Shown piece after piece: positions 8,602 through 15,727 of a stretch of 27,867 bases of DNA. This DNA is from Fusobacterium sp. (GTDB lineage Bacteria; Fusobacteriota; Fusobacteriia; Fusobacteriales; Fusobacteriaceae). The stretch lies in the NCBI GenBank assembly GCA_019416865.1, contig DXWL01000027.1, positions 1 to 27,867 on the forward strand. The letters are read 5' to 3'. The position numbers were made by a program, and so were the translations under genes. Every line of letters starts with the position of its first letter. Positions within the stretch are counted from its first letter, which is position 1. Under the pieces are notes generated by a model. The model was not told where the DNA came from and did no database searches. It saw only the letters and a list, made by a program, of their open reading frames with translations.

Positions 8602-8683
8602 AATCTTTAATAAATGTTCTGTAATTTACTAGAAATAAAGTTATTGTAAAAAGGATTAGTGTTTTTCACTGTCCTTTTTTTTT
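8602..8683 (+). promoter_or_regulatory. uraA leader: attenuator with competing antiterminator pairing
   Basis: The terminator form pairs AAAAAGGA (8648-8655) with TCCTTTTT (8672-8679) and AGTG (8658-8661) with CACT (8667-8670), followed by nine T (8675-8683). An alternative pairs AATCTTT-AATAA (8602-8613) with TTATT (8641-8645) and AAGGATT (8651-8657), using up the terminator's 5' arm. This geometry, with a terminator between promoter and gene, is that of a transcription attenuator. I do not recognise a PyrR-binding element or a known riboswitch. Confidence 0.65.
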
Positions 8684-8711
8684 AAAAATTTTTAACGGAG
8701 GTTATTTAAAA

Positions 8712-9935
8712 ATGACAGAAATTACTACAAAAGGTAAGCTGATACTTGGTTTACAGCATGTACTTGCAATGTTTGGAGCAACTGTTCTTGTACCTTTTCT
8801 TACAGGGCTTAACCCATCTATTGCTCTTCTTACAGCAGGAATAGGTACTCTTTTATTCCATCTTTGTACAAAGGGAATTGTTCCCGTTTTTCTTGGTTCA
8901 TCTTTTGCTTTTATAGGTGCGATTGGATTAGTTTTAAAAGAAGGTGGAATAGGAGCTGTAAAAGGGGGAGTTATCGCTGCCGGGCTTGTTTATGTAGTTA
9001 TGAGCAGACTTGTTAAAATCTACGGAGTAGAGAAAATAAAATCATATTTCCCTCCTGTAGTAGTAGGCCCTACAATAGTTGTTATTGGATTAAGACTTAG
9101 CCCTACTGCTCTTTCAATGGCAGGATATTCAAACGGGCATTTTGATACAAAAAGCCTGATTGTAGCAGGAATTGTTGTTATCTCTATGATTATAATTTCA
9201 ATTCTTGGAAAATCATTCTTCAGACTTGTTCCAATACTTATTTCTGTTATTTTAGGATATATTGCTGCAATGGTTTTAGGTATGGTAGATTTTGAGCCAA
9301 TAAGACAAGCTGGATGGATAGGATTCTCTCCTGAAGCTGTTGAATCTTTGAAAGCTTTCCCTGAATTTACTCTTACAAGTATTCTTGCCATTGCTCCTAT
9401 AGCTCTTGTAGTTTTTATTGAACATATAGGTGATATTACAACAAACGGAGCTGTTGTTGGAAAAGACTTCTTCTCAAATCCAGGGATAAGCAGAACTCTT
9501 CTTGGAGATGGTATTGCTACAATAGCTGCTGGATTTTTAGGAGGACCAGCCAATACAACTTATGGAGAAAATACTGGAGTTCTTGCTGTTACAAAAGTAT
9601 ATGATCCTGCTATTTTAAGAATAGCTGCTTGTTATGCTGTTGCCCTTTCTTTTATTGGAAAATTTGGAGTAATTTTGCAAACTATTCCTGCACCTGTTAT
9701 GGGAGGAATATCTATTATTCTATTTGGTATGATAGCTTCTGTAGGAATGAGAACACTTATTGAATCACAACTTGATTTTTCTCACTCAAGAAATCTAATC
9801 ATATCATCACTTATTCTTGTTCTTGGAATAGGAATAGACAATATTATTGTATGGAGAACTGTTTCTCTTTCAGGACTTGCAATTGCAGCTTTTACAGGAA
9901 TTATTTTAAATAAAATATTCCCAGAGCATATGTAA
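8712..9935 (+). CDS. uraA: Uracil permease (NCS2 / nucleobase:cation symporter-2)
   Basis: This 407-aa polytopic protein has the features of UraA/PyrP: an N-terminal GLQHVLAMFGATVLVPFLTGL stretch (QH motif, about residues 13-33), central TM segments, ALVVFIEHIGDI (substrate-binding Glu in TM8), and the signature PANTTYGENTGVLAVTKVYD (about residues 280-299). The TTYGENTG motif favours uracil over xanthine/urate permeases. It imports uracil with protons across the inner membrane for pyrimidine salvage. GGAGG at 8697-8701 supports the start. It is transcribed alone, behind a leader terminator and before a strong terminator, so pyrimidine-responsive attenuation is likely. Confidence 0.9.
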   Translation: MTEITTKGKLILGLQHVLAMFGATVLVPFLTGLNPSIALLTAGIGTLLFHLCTKGIVPVFLGSSFAFIGAIGLVLKEGGIGAVKGGVIAAGLVYVVMSRLVKIYGVEKIKSYFPPVVVGPTIVVIGLRLSPTALSMAGYSNGHFDTKSLIVAGIVVISMIIISILGKSFFRLVPILISVILGYIAAMVLGMVDFEPIRQAGWIGFSPEAVESLKAFPEFTLTSILAIAPIALVVFIEHIGDITTNGAVVGKDFFSNPGISRTLLGDGIATIAAGFLGGPANTTYGENTGVLAVTKVYDPAILRIAACYAVALSFIGKFGVILQTIPAPVMGGISIILFGMIASVGMRTLIESQLDFSHSRNLIISSLILVLGIGIDNIIVWRTVSLSGLAIAAFTGIILNKIFPEHM

Positions 9936-9952
9936 AATGTATTAATTTATTT

Positions 9953-10002
9953 CCTAGGGTTATTGAAAAATTATAATTTTCTGATAACTCTAGGATTTTT
10001 TT
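9953..10002 (+). terminator. Intrinsic terminator after uraA
   Basis: CCTAGGGTTAT (9953-9963) pairs with ATAACTCTAGG (9984-9994), with one G-T pair, and an inner GAAAA/TTTTC stem extends it. Seven T follow (9996-10002). Confidence 0.9.
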
Positions 10003-10186
10003 ATTCAATTTTTTTATAATTCCTATTGTTTTTATTTATAGCAATTAGAAAACTAAAAAATTTTAAATCTATTTTTTATAACTTTATTTGTTATTTTTAA
10101 AATTTTTTTCTGCACTTAACTTTTTTTAATTTCTAAAAATAAATTAAACACTTTTTTTAACACTAAAACTTTTTTTAAAAAAATAC
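10003..10186. other. AT-rich intergenic stretch, nothing recognised
   Basis: About 180 bases of very AT-rich, T-tract-rich sequence between the uraA terminator and the liv promoter. I found no ORF with a ribosome site, no clear operator and no RNA gene. It could act as an UP-like or bent-DNA region, but this cannot be shown here. Confidence 0.6.
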
Positions 10187-10215
10187 TTGCATTTTTTTTT
10201 ATTTTGTTCTATACT
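10187..10215 (+). promoter_or_regulatory. Promoter of the liv operon
   Basis: TTGCAT (10187-10192), a 17-base spacer and TATACT (10210-10215). Start near 10222, leaving a leader of about 370 bases before livJ. Confidence 0.8.
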
Positions 10216-10279
10216 TACTTCAACAACAGGCAATAAGAGAACTGTTAGATATAAAACTAGAAAAAAGGAGGATTAGAAT

Positions 10280-10432
10280 ATGTTCGTAATACTTAGCATA
10301 ATATTTGTCATATGTGTCATACTTCTGATAATAAGGAACACAATTAAATATGCAAATAATTTTGTTAGGGTAGATTTGAATCATATTCGTAATCTTTTGT
10401 TTACATACAATTTTTACAAAACAGTATCTTAG
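10280..10432 (+). CDS. Liv leader peptide, 50 aa, Ile/Val/Leu-rich
   Basis: ATG at 10280 follows a strong AAAAAAGGAGG site (10261-10271) by 8 bases, and the frame closes with TAG at 10430-10432. The peptide starts MFVILSIIFVICVILLII: 13 of the first 18 residues are Ile, Val or Leu. It ends in a less biased tail (RNTIKYANNFVRV onwards). It could be read as a one-TM small membrane protein. Its place at the head of a branched-chain amino acid transport operon, with a hairpin at its stop codon and a terminator further on, argues for a regulatory leader peptide that senses charged tRNA-Ile/Val/Leu. The role is inferred; the ORF and its ribosome site are directly visible. Confidence 0.72.
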   Translation: MFVILSIIFVICVILLIIRNTIKYANNFVRVDLNHIRNLLFTYNFYKTVS

Positions 10433-10434
10433 TT

Positions 10435-10457
10435 TAGTCATATCCAAATTATGACTA
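10435..10457 (+). promoter_or_regulatory. Hairpin just after the liv leader stop codon
   Basis: TAGTCATA (10435-10442) / TATGACTA (10450-10457) is a perfect 8-bp stem with a 7-base loop, starting 2 bases after the leader stop. A ribosome at the stop would cover it, so it is a candidate pause or regulatory hairpin. Confidence 0.55.
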
Positions 10458-10505
10458 GATGTTAGATAGTTTAGTTTTAAAAAATTTTAAATGATTTGTG
10501 AATAC

Positions 10506-10536
10506 AAGGACAACCTTAACAGGTTGTCCTTTTTTT
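10506..10536 (+). terminator. Leader terminator (attenuator) upstream of livJ
   Basis: Perfect 11-bp stem AAGGACAACCT (10506-10516) / AGGTTGTCCTT (10521-10531), TAAC loop, then T to 10536. It lies between the leader peptide and livJ with no second promoter visible after it, so it should limit liv transcription unless relieved. Confidence 0.85.
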
Positions 10537-10590
10537 ATTAAAGTTTATAAAAAGTTTATTAATATTATATTTTAAAGGGGGAAATGTATT

Positions 10591-11736
10591 ATGAAAAAAT
10601 TTACTGCTGCGTTATTAGGAATGTCTTTACTTCTTACTGCTTGTGGAGGTGCAAAAGAAACTGCCAAAGAAACTGAAACAGTTAAAATTGGATGTACTGC
10701 ACCTTTAACAGGACCACTTGCTATCTATGGTGTAACTTCAACTAATGGTTCTAAACTTGCAATGGATGAAATCAATAAAAACGGAGGAATTTTAGGAAAA
10801 CAAGTTGAATTTACAGTTCTTGACTCTAAAGGAGATCCTACAGAGGCTATCACAGCTTACAATAGATTAGTTGATCAAGGTATTACTGCATTTATTGGAG
10901 ATGCTCCTTCAAAACCTACTCTTGCTATTGCAGAAGTTGCTGCTCAGGATAATATGCCTATGATTACACCAAATGGAACTCAATTTAATATCACTGAGGC
11001 TGGACCAAATGTATTCCGTACTTGTTTCACTGACCCATATCAAGGAGTTATTCTTGCAAACTTTGCTAAAAATAATCTAAAAGCTGAAACAGTAGCTATT
11101 GTTGTTAATAACTCTAGTGACTATTCAGATGGAGTTTCAAAAGCATTTGTTGAACAGGCTGAAAAACTTGGATTAAAAGTTGTAGCTAAAGAAGGATATT
11201 CAGATGGGGATAAAGATTTCAGAGCTCAGCTTACAAAAATTCTTCCTACAAATCCTGATGTTTTAGTTATCCCAGATTACTATGAACAAGCTGCACTTAT
11301 TACTACTCAAGCTAGAGAAGTAGGACTTAAATCTACATTTATCGGTCCAGATGGTTGGGACGGAGTTGCAAAAACACTTGACCCAAGTGCATATGGTGTT
11401 GTTGAAAACTCATATTTCACTAACCACTTCTCATTACAAGACCAATCTGAGAAAGTTCAAAATTTTGTAAAAGCTTACAAAGCTGTTTATAATGAAGAAC
11501 CTTCATCATTTGCTGCTCTTTCATATGACTCTGCATATATGATGAAAGCTGCTATTGAAAAAGCTGGAACTACTGAAAAACAAGCAGTTATTGATGCTCT
11601 TAAAACTCTTGACTATGATGGTGTAACAGGACATCTTACATTTGATGAAAAAAATAACCCTGTAAAAGCTGTTACTGTTTTAAAAATTGTAAATGGAGAA
11701 TATACATTCGATTCTGTTGTTGAACCAACTAAATAA
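10591..11736 (+). CDS. livJ: Branched-chain amino acid ABC transporter, substrate-binding lipoprotein
   Basis: This 381-aa protein has a lipoprotein signal with lipobox LLTAC (Cys18). The mature part is a type I periplasmic binding protein of the Leu/Ile/Val family: VKIGCTAPLTGPLAIYGVTS at the N-terminus, GSKLAMDEINKNGGILGK, LDSKGDPTEAITAYNRL, and the hinge and C-terminal lobe with VVNNSSDYSDG and YDSAYMMKAAIEKAG. It captures branched-chain amino acids outside the inner membrane and delivers them to LivHM. A purine-rich AAAGGGGG at 10574-10581 supports the start. It is first in livJHMGF and is separated from livH by a long hairpin that may set its higher expression. Ligand choice within Leu/Ile/Val is not resolved. 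Confidence 0.93.
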   Translation: MKKFTAALLGMSLLLTACGGAKETAKETETVKIGCTAPLTGPLAIYGVTSTNGSKLAMDEINKNGGILGKQVEFTVLDSKGDPTEAITAYNRLVDQGITAFIGDAPSKPTLAIAEVAAQDNMPMITPNGTQFNITEAGPNVFRTCFTDPYQGVILANFAKNNLKAETVAIVVNNSSDYSDGVSKAFVEQAEKLGLKVVAKEGYSDGDKDFRAQLTKILPTNPDVLVIPDYYEQAALITTQAREVGLKSTFIGPDGWDGVAKTLDPSAYGVVENSYFTNHFSLQDQSEKVQNFVKAYKAVYNEEPSSFAALSYDSAYMMKAAIEKAGTTEKQAVIDALKTLDYDGVTGHLTFDEKNNPVKAVTVLKIVNGEYTFDSVVEPTK

Positions 11737-11765
11737 TTCAGATAAACTATAAAAATATAAAAAAT

Positions 11766-11811
11766 AAAAGATAAAATTCTCTTATTTTTAATACTGAGAA
11801 TTTTATCTTTT
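11766..11811 (+). promoter_or_regulatory. 16-bp perfect hairpin between livJ and livH
   Basis: AAAAGATAAAATTCTC (11766-11781) and GAGAATTTTATCTTTT (11796-11811) form a perfect 16-bp stem with a 14-base loop, just after livJ and before the livH ribosome site. Only a short U tail follows. It is probably a partial terminator or a 3'-end stabiliser that gives more binding protein than permease. Confidence 0.65.
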
Positions 11812-11834
11812 ATAAACATATGAAGGAGAGAAAT

Positions 11835-12719
11835 ATGGAATTTTTGCTTCAAATTATAAATGGATTACAAATTGGAAGCATATATGCTCTTATATCACTA
11901 GGATATACTATGGTATATGGGATTGCACAGCTTATAAACTTTGCACATGGGGATATTATCATGGTTGGAGCTTATGTTTCACTTTTCAGTATTCCAATGT
12001 TTACAAAAATGGGATTACCCGTATGGCTTACTGTAATTCCTGCCATTATCATCTGTGTACTTTTGGGAATGTTCACAGAAAGAGTGGCATACAGACCTCT
12101 TAGAAATTCTCCTAGAATTTCAAATCTTATTACAGCCATAGGAGTAAGCTTATTTCTTGAAAATTTATTTATGAAACTGTTTACTCCAAATACAAGACCA
12201 TTTCCAAAGGTATTTAACCAACCTCCAATTACTTTTGGAGGACTTCACCTTAATTTTGGAACTATCGTAACAATTGTTGTTACTGTTATTCTTTCTTTTG
12301 GGCTTCAATATTTTATGAAAAAAACAAAATATGGAAAAGCAATGCTTGCTACAAGTGAAGACTATGGAGCTGCAAGGCTTGTAGGAATTAATGTAGATCA
12401 TACTATCCAATTAACATTTGCTATAGGAAGTGGATTAGCTGCTATCGCTGCTGTTCTTTATGTTTCTGCTTATCCTCAAGTACAACCTCTTATGGGATCT
12501 ATGCCTGGAATAAAAGCTTTTATCGCTGCTGTATTAGGAGGAATTGGAATTCTTCCAGGAGCTGTTTTAGGGGGATTTATCCTTGGAATTGTAGAAAGTC
12601 TTACAAGAGCATATCTTTCTTCACAACTTGCTGATGCTTTTGTTTTTGCTATCTTAATAATTGTTCTGCTGGTTAAACCTACTGGTATTCTTGGTAAAAA
12701 TGTAAGAGAAAAAGTATAG
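11835..12719 (+). CDS. livH: Branched-chain amino acid ABC transporter permease LivH
   Basis: This is a 294-aa membrane protein of the LivH family: MEFLLQIINGLQIGSIYALI at the N-terminus, SLGYTMVYGIAQLINFAHGD (the conserved INFAHGD), and GSGLAAIAAVLYVSAY with GGIGILPGAVLGGFILGIVE near the C-terminus. The frame could open at the ATG at 11820, but the AAGGAGAG site (11823-11830) lies inside that extension and fits the ATG at 11835. It forms the inner-membrane channel with LivM, which starts 12 bases after its stop. Confidence 0.93.
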   Translation: MEFLLQIINGLQIGSIYALISLGYTMVYGIAQLINFAHGDIIMVGAYVSLFSIPMFTKMGLPVWLTVIPAIIICVLLGMFTERVAYRPLRNSPRISNLITAIGVSLFLENLFMKLFTPNTRPFPKVFNQPPITFGGLHLNFGTIVTIVVTVILSFGLQYFMKKTKYGKAMLATSEDYGAARLVGINVDHTIQLTFAIGSGLAAIAAVLYVSAYPQVQPLMGSMPGIKAFIAAVLGGIGILPGAVLGGFILGIVESLTRAYLSSQLADAFVFAILIIVLLVKPTGILGKNVREKV

Positions 12720-12731
12720 GGGGAAAAATAA

Positions 12732-13709
12732 ATGGATAAATATAAAAAATTAAGTTACGCTTTTACTCTTATACTGGTTCTAGCTCTTTACGGAGTACTT
12801 GGAGCTTTAATCGGTTCTGGAGTAATTTCTAGATATCAAACAGGTATTTTAATTATTATCTGTATCAATATTATCTTAGCTGTAAGTCTTAATATAACTG
12901 TTGGTTGTTTGGGACAAATTACTATTGGACATGCAGGATTTATGTCTGTGGGAGCTTATGCAGCTGCTTTATTTTCAAAAGCAGGAATTGTAGATGGACT
13001 TCCAGGATATGTAATTGCTCTTATTATTGGAGGAATTGTTGCAGGAATTGTTGGAGTTATTATTGGTATTCCAGCTCTTAGACTTAATGGAGATTATCTT
13101 GCAATAATCACTCTAGCTTTTGGAGAAATTATAAGAGTTCTTATTGAATATTTTAAATTTACTGGAGGAGCTCAAGGACTTCGTGGTATTCCTCGTACAA
13201 ACAGTAATTTTACAATAATATATTTTGTAATGGTTATCTCTGTTATGATGATGTTTTCTCTTATGACAAGCCGTCATGGAAGAGCAGTACTTTCTATTCG
13301 TGATGATGAGATTGCCAGTGGTGCATCAGGAGTAAATACAACTTACTATAAAACATTTGCTTTTACTGTTTCGGCTATATTTGCCGGAGTGGCAGGAGCT
13401 GTGTATGCACATCATCTAGGAATTTTAGGAGCAAAACAATTTGACTTCAATTATTCAATCAATATTCTTACAATGGTTGTTCTTGGAGGAATGGGAAGTT
13501 TTACAGGTTCTATTCTTTCTGCAATAGCTCTTACTGTTCTGCCTGAAGTTCTTCGTGGATTCTCTGACTATCGTATGATTGTGTATTCATTACTTTTAAT
13601 TTTTACTATGATATTCCGTCCAACAGGACTTTTTGGTCGTAAAGAATTTCAAATTACACCAATTATTAAAAAATTTTTAAAAAACAAGGAGGGTAATAAA
13701 GATGAATAA
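12732..13709 (+). CDS. livM: Branched-chain amino acid ABC transporter permease LivM
   Basis: This 325-aa polytopic protein has LivM signatures: LAVSLNITVGCLGQITIGHA and GFMSVGAYAAALF near residues 55-85, GDYLAIITLAFGEIIRVLIE (about 122-141), and the EAA-type loop GRAVLSIRDDEIASGASGVN. It is the second inner-membrane subunit, pairing with LivH. A GGGGG site lies just before its ATG. Its last 8 bases overlap the start of livG, so the two are probably translationally coupled. The length is normal, without the N-terminal extension found in enterobacterial LivM. Confidence 0.93.
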   Translation: MDKYKKLSYAFTLILVLALYGVLGALIGSGVISRYQTGILIIICINIILAVSLNITVGCLGQITIGHAGFMSVGAYAAALFSKAGIVDGLPGYVIALIIGGIVAGIVGVIIGIPALRLNGDYLAIITLAFGEIIRVLIEYFKFTGGAQGLRGIPRTNSNFTIIYFVMVISVMMMFSLMTSRHGRAVLSIRDDEIASGASGVNTTYYKTFAFTVSAIFAGVAGAVYAHHLGILGAKQFDFNYSINILTMVVLGGMGSFTGSILSAIALTVLPEVLRGFSDYRMIVYSLLLIFTMIFRPTGLFGRKEFQITPIIKKFLKNKEGNKDE

Positions 13710-14487
13710 CAATAAAACTGTACTTAGTGCGAAAAATATATCTATTACCTTCGGAGCTTTGAAAGCTGTAACTGATTTTAATCTTGAGATAAAAGAAAAT
13801 GAATTAGTTGGACTTATTGGTCCAAATGGTGCTGGAAAAACAACTGTTTTCAATATTATTACAGGAGTTTATTCTCCTACAAGCGGTGAATATCAATTTA
13901 ATGGTGAGCTTGTAACAAAAACTCCCACATTTAAACTTGTAAAAAAAGGACTGGCAAGAACATTCCAAAATATAAGACTTTTCAAATATATGTCTGTTCT
14001 TGATAATGTTATGGTTGCAAATAATTTTAATATGAAATATGGTATTCTTACAGGAATTTTCCGTTTTCCAAATTATTGGAGAGAGGAAAAAGAAGCAAAG
14101 AAAAAAGCTATGGAACTTTTAAAAATCTTTGATCTTGATCAGTATGCTGATACAGCTGCTGGAAATCTTCCATATGGAAAACAAAGAAAGCTTGAAATTG
14201 CAAGGGCAATGGCAACAAATCCTAAACTTCTTCTTTTAGATGAACCTGCTGCAGGTATGAACCCTACTGAAACAGAAGAGCTTATGAATACTATCCGTTT
14301 AATAAGAGATCGTTTCAATATTGCAATTCTTTTAATTGAACATGATATGAAACTTGTTCTTGGAATCTGTGAAAGACTTGTGGTACTTGACCATGGAACT
14401 ACAATAGCTGCTGGAGATCCTATTGAAGTTATCAACAATCCTGCAGTTGTTACTGCATATCTTGGACAGGACGAAGAGGAGGAATAA
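13702..14487 (+). CDS. livG: Branched-chain amino acid ABC transporter ATP-binding protein LivG
   Basis: This 261-aa protein is an ABC ATPase of the BCAA type. It has Walker A GPNGAGKTT (40-48), GLARTFQNIRLFKYMSVLDN (Q-loop region), the family's variant signature LPYGKQRKLEIARAMA in place of LSGGQ, Walker B LLLLDEPAAGM and a switch His in LLIEHDM. The C-terminal GDPIEVINNPAVVTAYLG segment is characteristic of LivG. It hydrolyses ATP on the cytoplasmic face of LivHM together with LivF. AAGGAGG inside the end of livM serves as its ribosome site. Confidence 0.94.
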   Translation: MNNNKTVLSAKNISITFGALKAVTDFNLEIKENELVGLIGPNGAGKTTVFNIITGVYSPTSGEYQFNGELVTKTPTFKLVKKGLARTFQNIRLFKYMSVLDNVMVANNFNMKYGILTGIFRFPNYWREEKEAKKKAMELLKIFDLDQYADTAAGNLPYGKQRKLEIARAMATNPKLLLLDEPAAGMNPTETEELMNTIRLIRDRFNIAILLIEHDMKLVLGICERLVVLDHGTTIAAGDPIEVINNPAVVTAYLGQDEEEE

Positions 14488-14492
14488 TTTTT

Positions 14493-15221
14493 ATGAATAC
14501 AGAAGCAAAAACAATGCTTGAAATCAAAGATCTTCATGTTTATTATGATAATATTCATGCTCTTAAAGGGGTTTCTTTAAAAGTAAAAGAGGGAGAAATT
14601 GTTTCTCTTATCGGTGCAAATGGAGCAGGAAAAACTACAACTTTACAAACTATCTCTGGACTTATTCATTCTAAACAAGGAAAAATTATTTTTCAGGGAA
14701 AGGATATTACAAAAGAAAAGCCACATCTTATTTGTCAGGCAGGAATTGCACAAGTGCCTGAAGGAAGAAGAATCTTTGCAAAACTTGCAGTAAAAGATAA
14801 TCTTAAACTGGGAGCTTTTACTGTAAAAGATACACCTGAAAATCTTGAAAAGGACAGAGCTAAATTCTATAAGGATTTCCCGAGAATGTCTGAAAGAAAA
14901 AATCAGATGGCAGGAACTCTTTCTGGAGGAGAACAACAGATGCTTGCTATGGGAAGAGCCATTATGAGCAGACCTAAACTTCTTATTCTTGACGAACCTT
15001 CTATGGGACTTTCCCCTCTTTTTGTAAAAGAGATTTTCTCTGTTATTAAAAAATTAAAAGAAGAGGGAGTTACAATTCTTCTTGTGGAACAGAATGCAAA
15101 AATGGCACTTTCTATTGCTGATTATGCATATGTTATAGAAACAGGAAAAATTACTTTAGAAGGACCTGCACAGGAGCTTCTTAATAATCCTGACATTAAA
15201 AAAGCATATCTTGGAGCATAA
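14493..15221 (+). CDS. livF: Branched-chain amino acid ABC transporter ATP-binding protein LivF
   Basis: This 242-aa protein is the second ATPase subunit. It has DLHVYYDNIHALKGVSL near the N-terminus, Walker A GANGAGKTT, AQVPEGRRIFAKLAVKDNL (a typical LivF stretch), signature LSGGEQQMLAMGRA, Walker B LLILDEPSMGL, and a C-terminal GPAQELLNNPDIKKAYLG. It starts 5 bases after the livG stop with a GAGGAGGA site and is followed by a terminator, so it closes the livJHMGF operon. Confidence 0.95.
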   Translation: MNTEAKTMLEIKDLHVYYDNIHALKGVSLKVKEGEIVSLIGANGAGKTTTLQTISGLIHSKQGKIIFQGKDITKEKPHLICQAGIAQVPEGRRIFAKLAVKDNLKLGAFTVKDTPENLEKDRAKFYKDFPRMSERKNQMAGTLSGGEQQMLAMGRAIMSRPKLLILDEPSMGLSPLFVKEIFSVIKKLKEEGVTILLVEQNAKMALSIADYAYVIETGKITLEGPAQELLNNPDIKKAYLGA

Positions 15222-15228
15222 TATCTGT

Positions 15229-15258
15229 AAGAGTCAAAAAATTTTGGCTCTTTTTTTT
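15229..15258 (+). terminator. Intrinsic terminator of the liv operon
   Basis: AAGAGTCAAAA pairs with TTTTGGCTCTT (one T-G pair) around an AA loop and runs into eight T (15251-15258). Confidence 0.88.
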
Positions 15259-15370
15259 ACAATTATTATTGTTGCTTTTTCATTCAAAAAAAGTACTTAT
15301 TTTTTCGTACTATTGTCATAATTTTTGAGTGTTTTAAAAGATTTTTTACTATTTTCTCTTTATAAATAAA

Positions 15371-15410
15371 ATAGTTTTTTGCAACTATCTTATGTGGAAA
15401 TTGCAATTCC
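15371..15410. promoter_or_regulatory. Two palindromes upstream of the brnQ promoter
   Basis: ATAGTT-N6-AACTAT (15371-15388) and the near-palindrome GGAAATTGCAATTCC (15396-15410) sit 16-55 bases upstream of the brnQ -35. Both contain TTGCAA. They could bind a regulator, but neither matches a consensus I can name. The rest of 15259-15425 is AT-rich with nothing recognised. Confidence 0.35.
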
Positions 15411-15425
15411 TGAAAAAAATAATTG

Positions 15426-15454
15426 TTGACACAAATTCTATTCTTTGATAAAAT
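15426..15454 (+). promoter_or_regulatory. Promoter of brnQ
   Basis: Consensus TTGACA (15426-15431), a 17-base spacer and TAAAAT (15449-15454). The start near 15461 puts the leader ORF only about 33 bases into the transcript. Confidence 0.85.
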
Positions 15455-15493
15455 TTTCATAGGTTAAACAAATATTTTAAAAAGGAGTTTCTG

Positions 15494-15592
15494 ATGATAC
15501 ATATACTTTCAATATTCATAATAGTCAGCATCATAGTCATACAAAATATGAAACTAAATATGAATCCAAAAAGTATATTAGGACTTCTTTAA
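15494..15592 (+). CDS. brnQ leader peptide, 32 aa, Ile-rich
   Basis: The ATG at 15494 follows AAAGGAG (15481-15487) by 6 bases, and TAA ends the frame at 15590-15592. The peptide begins MIHILSIFIIVSIIVI: 8 Ile, 2 Val and 1 Leu in the first 16 residues. Four of the eight Ile codons lie in two adjacent pairs (15518-15523, 15530-15535). A terminator follows 55 bases later, then brnQ. Its position and composition are those of an attenuator leader peptide that makes transport of branched-chain amino acids depend on charged tRNA-Ile (and perhaps Val). It has no similarity to the liv leader beyond composition. Function is inferred. Confidence 0.75.
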   Translation: MIHILSIFIIVSIIVIQNMKLNMNPKSILGLL

Positions 15593-15647
15593 GCATACAT
15601 CTAATTTGTTTGTGCCGGAATACATTTTACACAACTTAGTTTAATTT

Positions 15648-15677
15648 AAGCAGCCTAATTACTGTGCTGCTTTTTTT
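15648..15677 (+). terminator. Leader terminator (attenuator) upstream of brnQ
   Basis: AAGCAGC (15648-15654) / GCTGCTT (15666-15672) with an 11-base loop, followed by T to 15677. It lies between the leader peptide and the brnQ ribosome site. The 3' arm region GTGCTG (15664-15669) could also pair with CAGCAT in the leader ORF's Val-Ser-Ile codons, a possible competing structure. Confidence 0.8.
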
Positions 15678-15727
15678 ATTAATAAGTTTAAACTATTATT
15701 TACTATATTTTAGGAGGATTTTATTTT

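Noticed and set aside
8614..8649. An 11-codon ORF (MFCNLLEIKLL) in the uraA leader as a leader peptide
   Set aside because: There is no ribosome site ahead of its ATG and its composition has no link to pyrimidines.
10220..10447. A 75-codon minus-strand ORF opposite the liv leader
   Set aside because: It has no ribosome site and no promoter of its own, and it mirrors the better supported leader ORF and its hairpin.
10222..10590. A T-box element in the liv, brnQ or binding-protein leaders
   Set aside because: The conserved T-box antiterminator sequence (GGGTGGNACCGCG-like) is absent from all three leaders.
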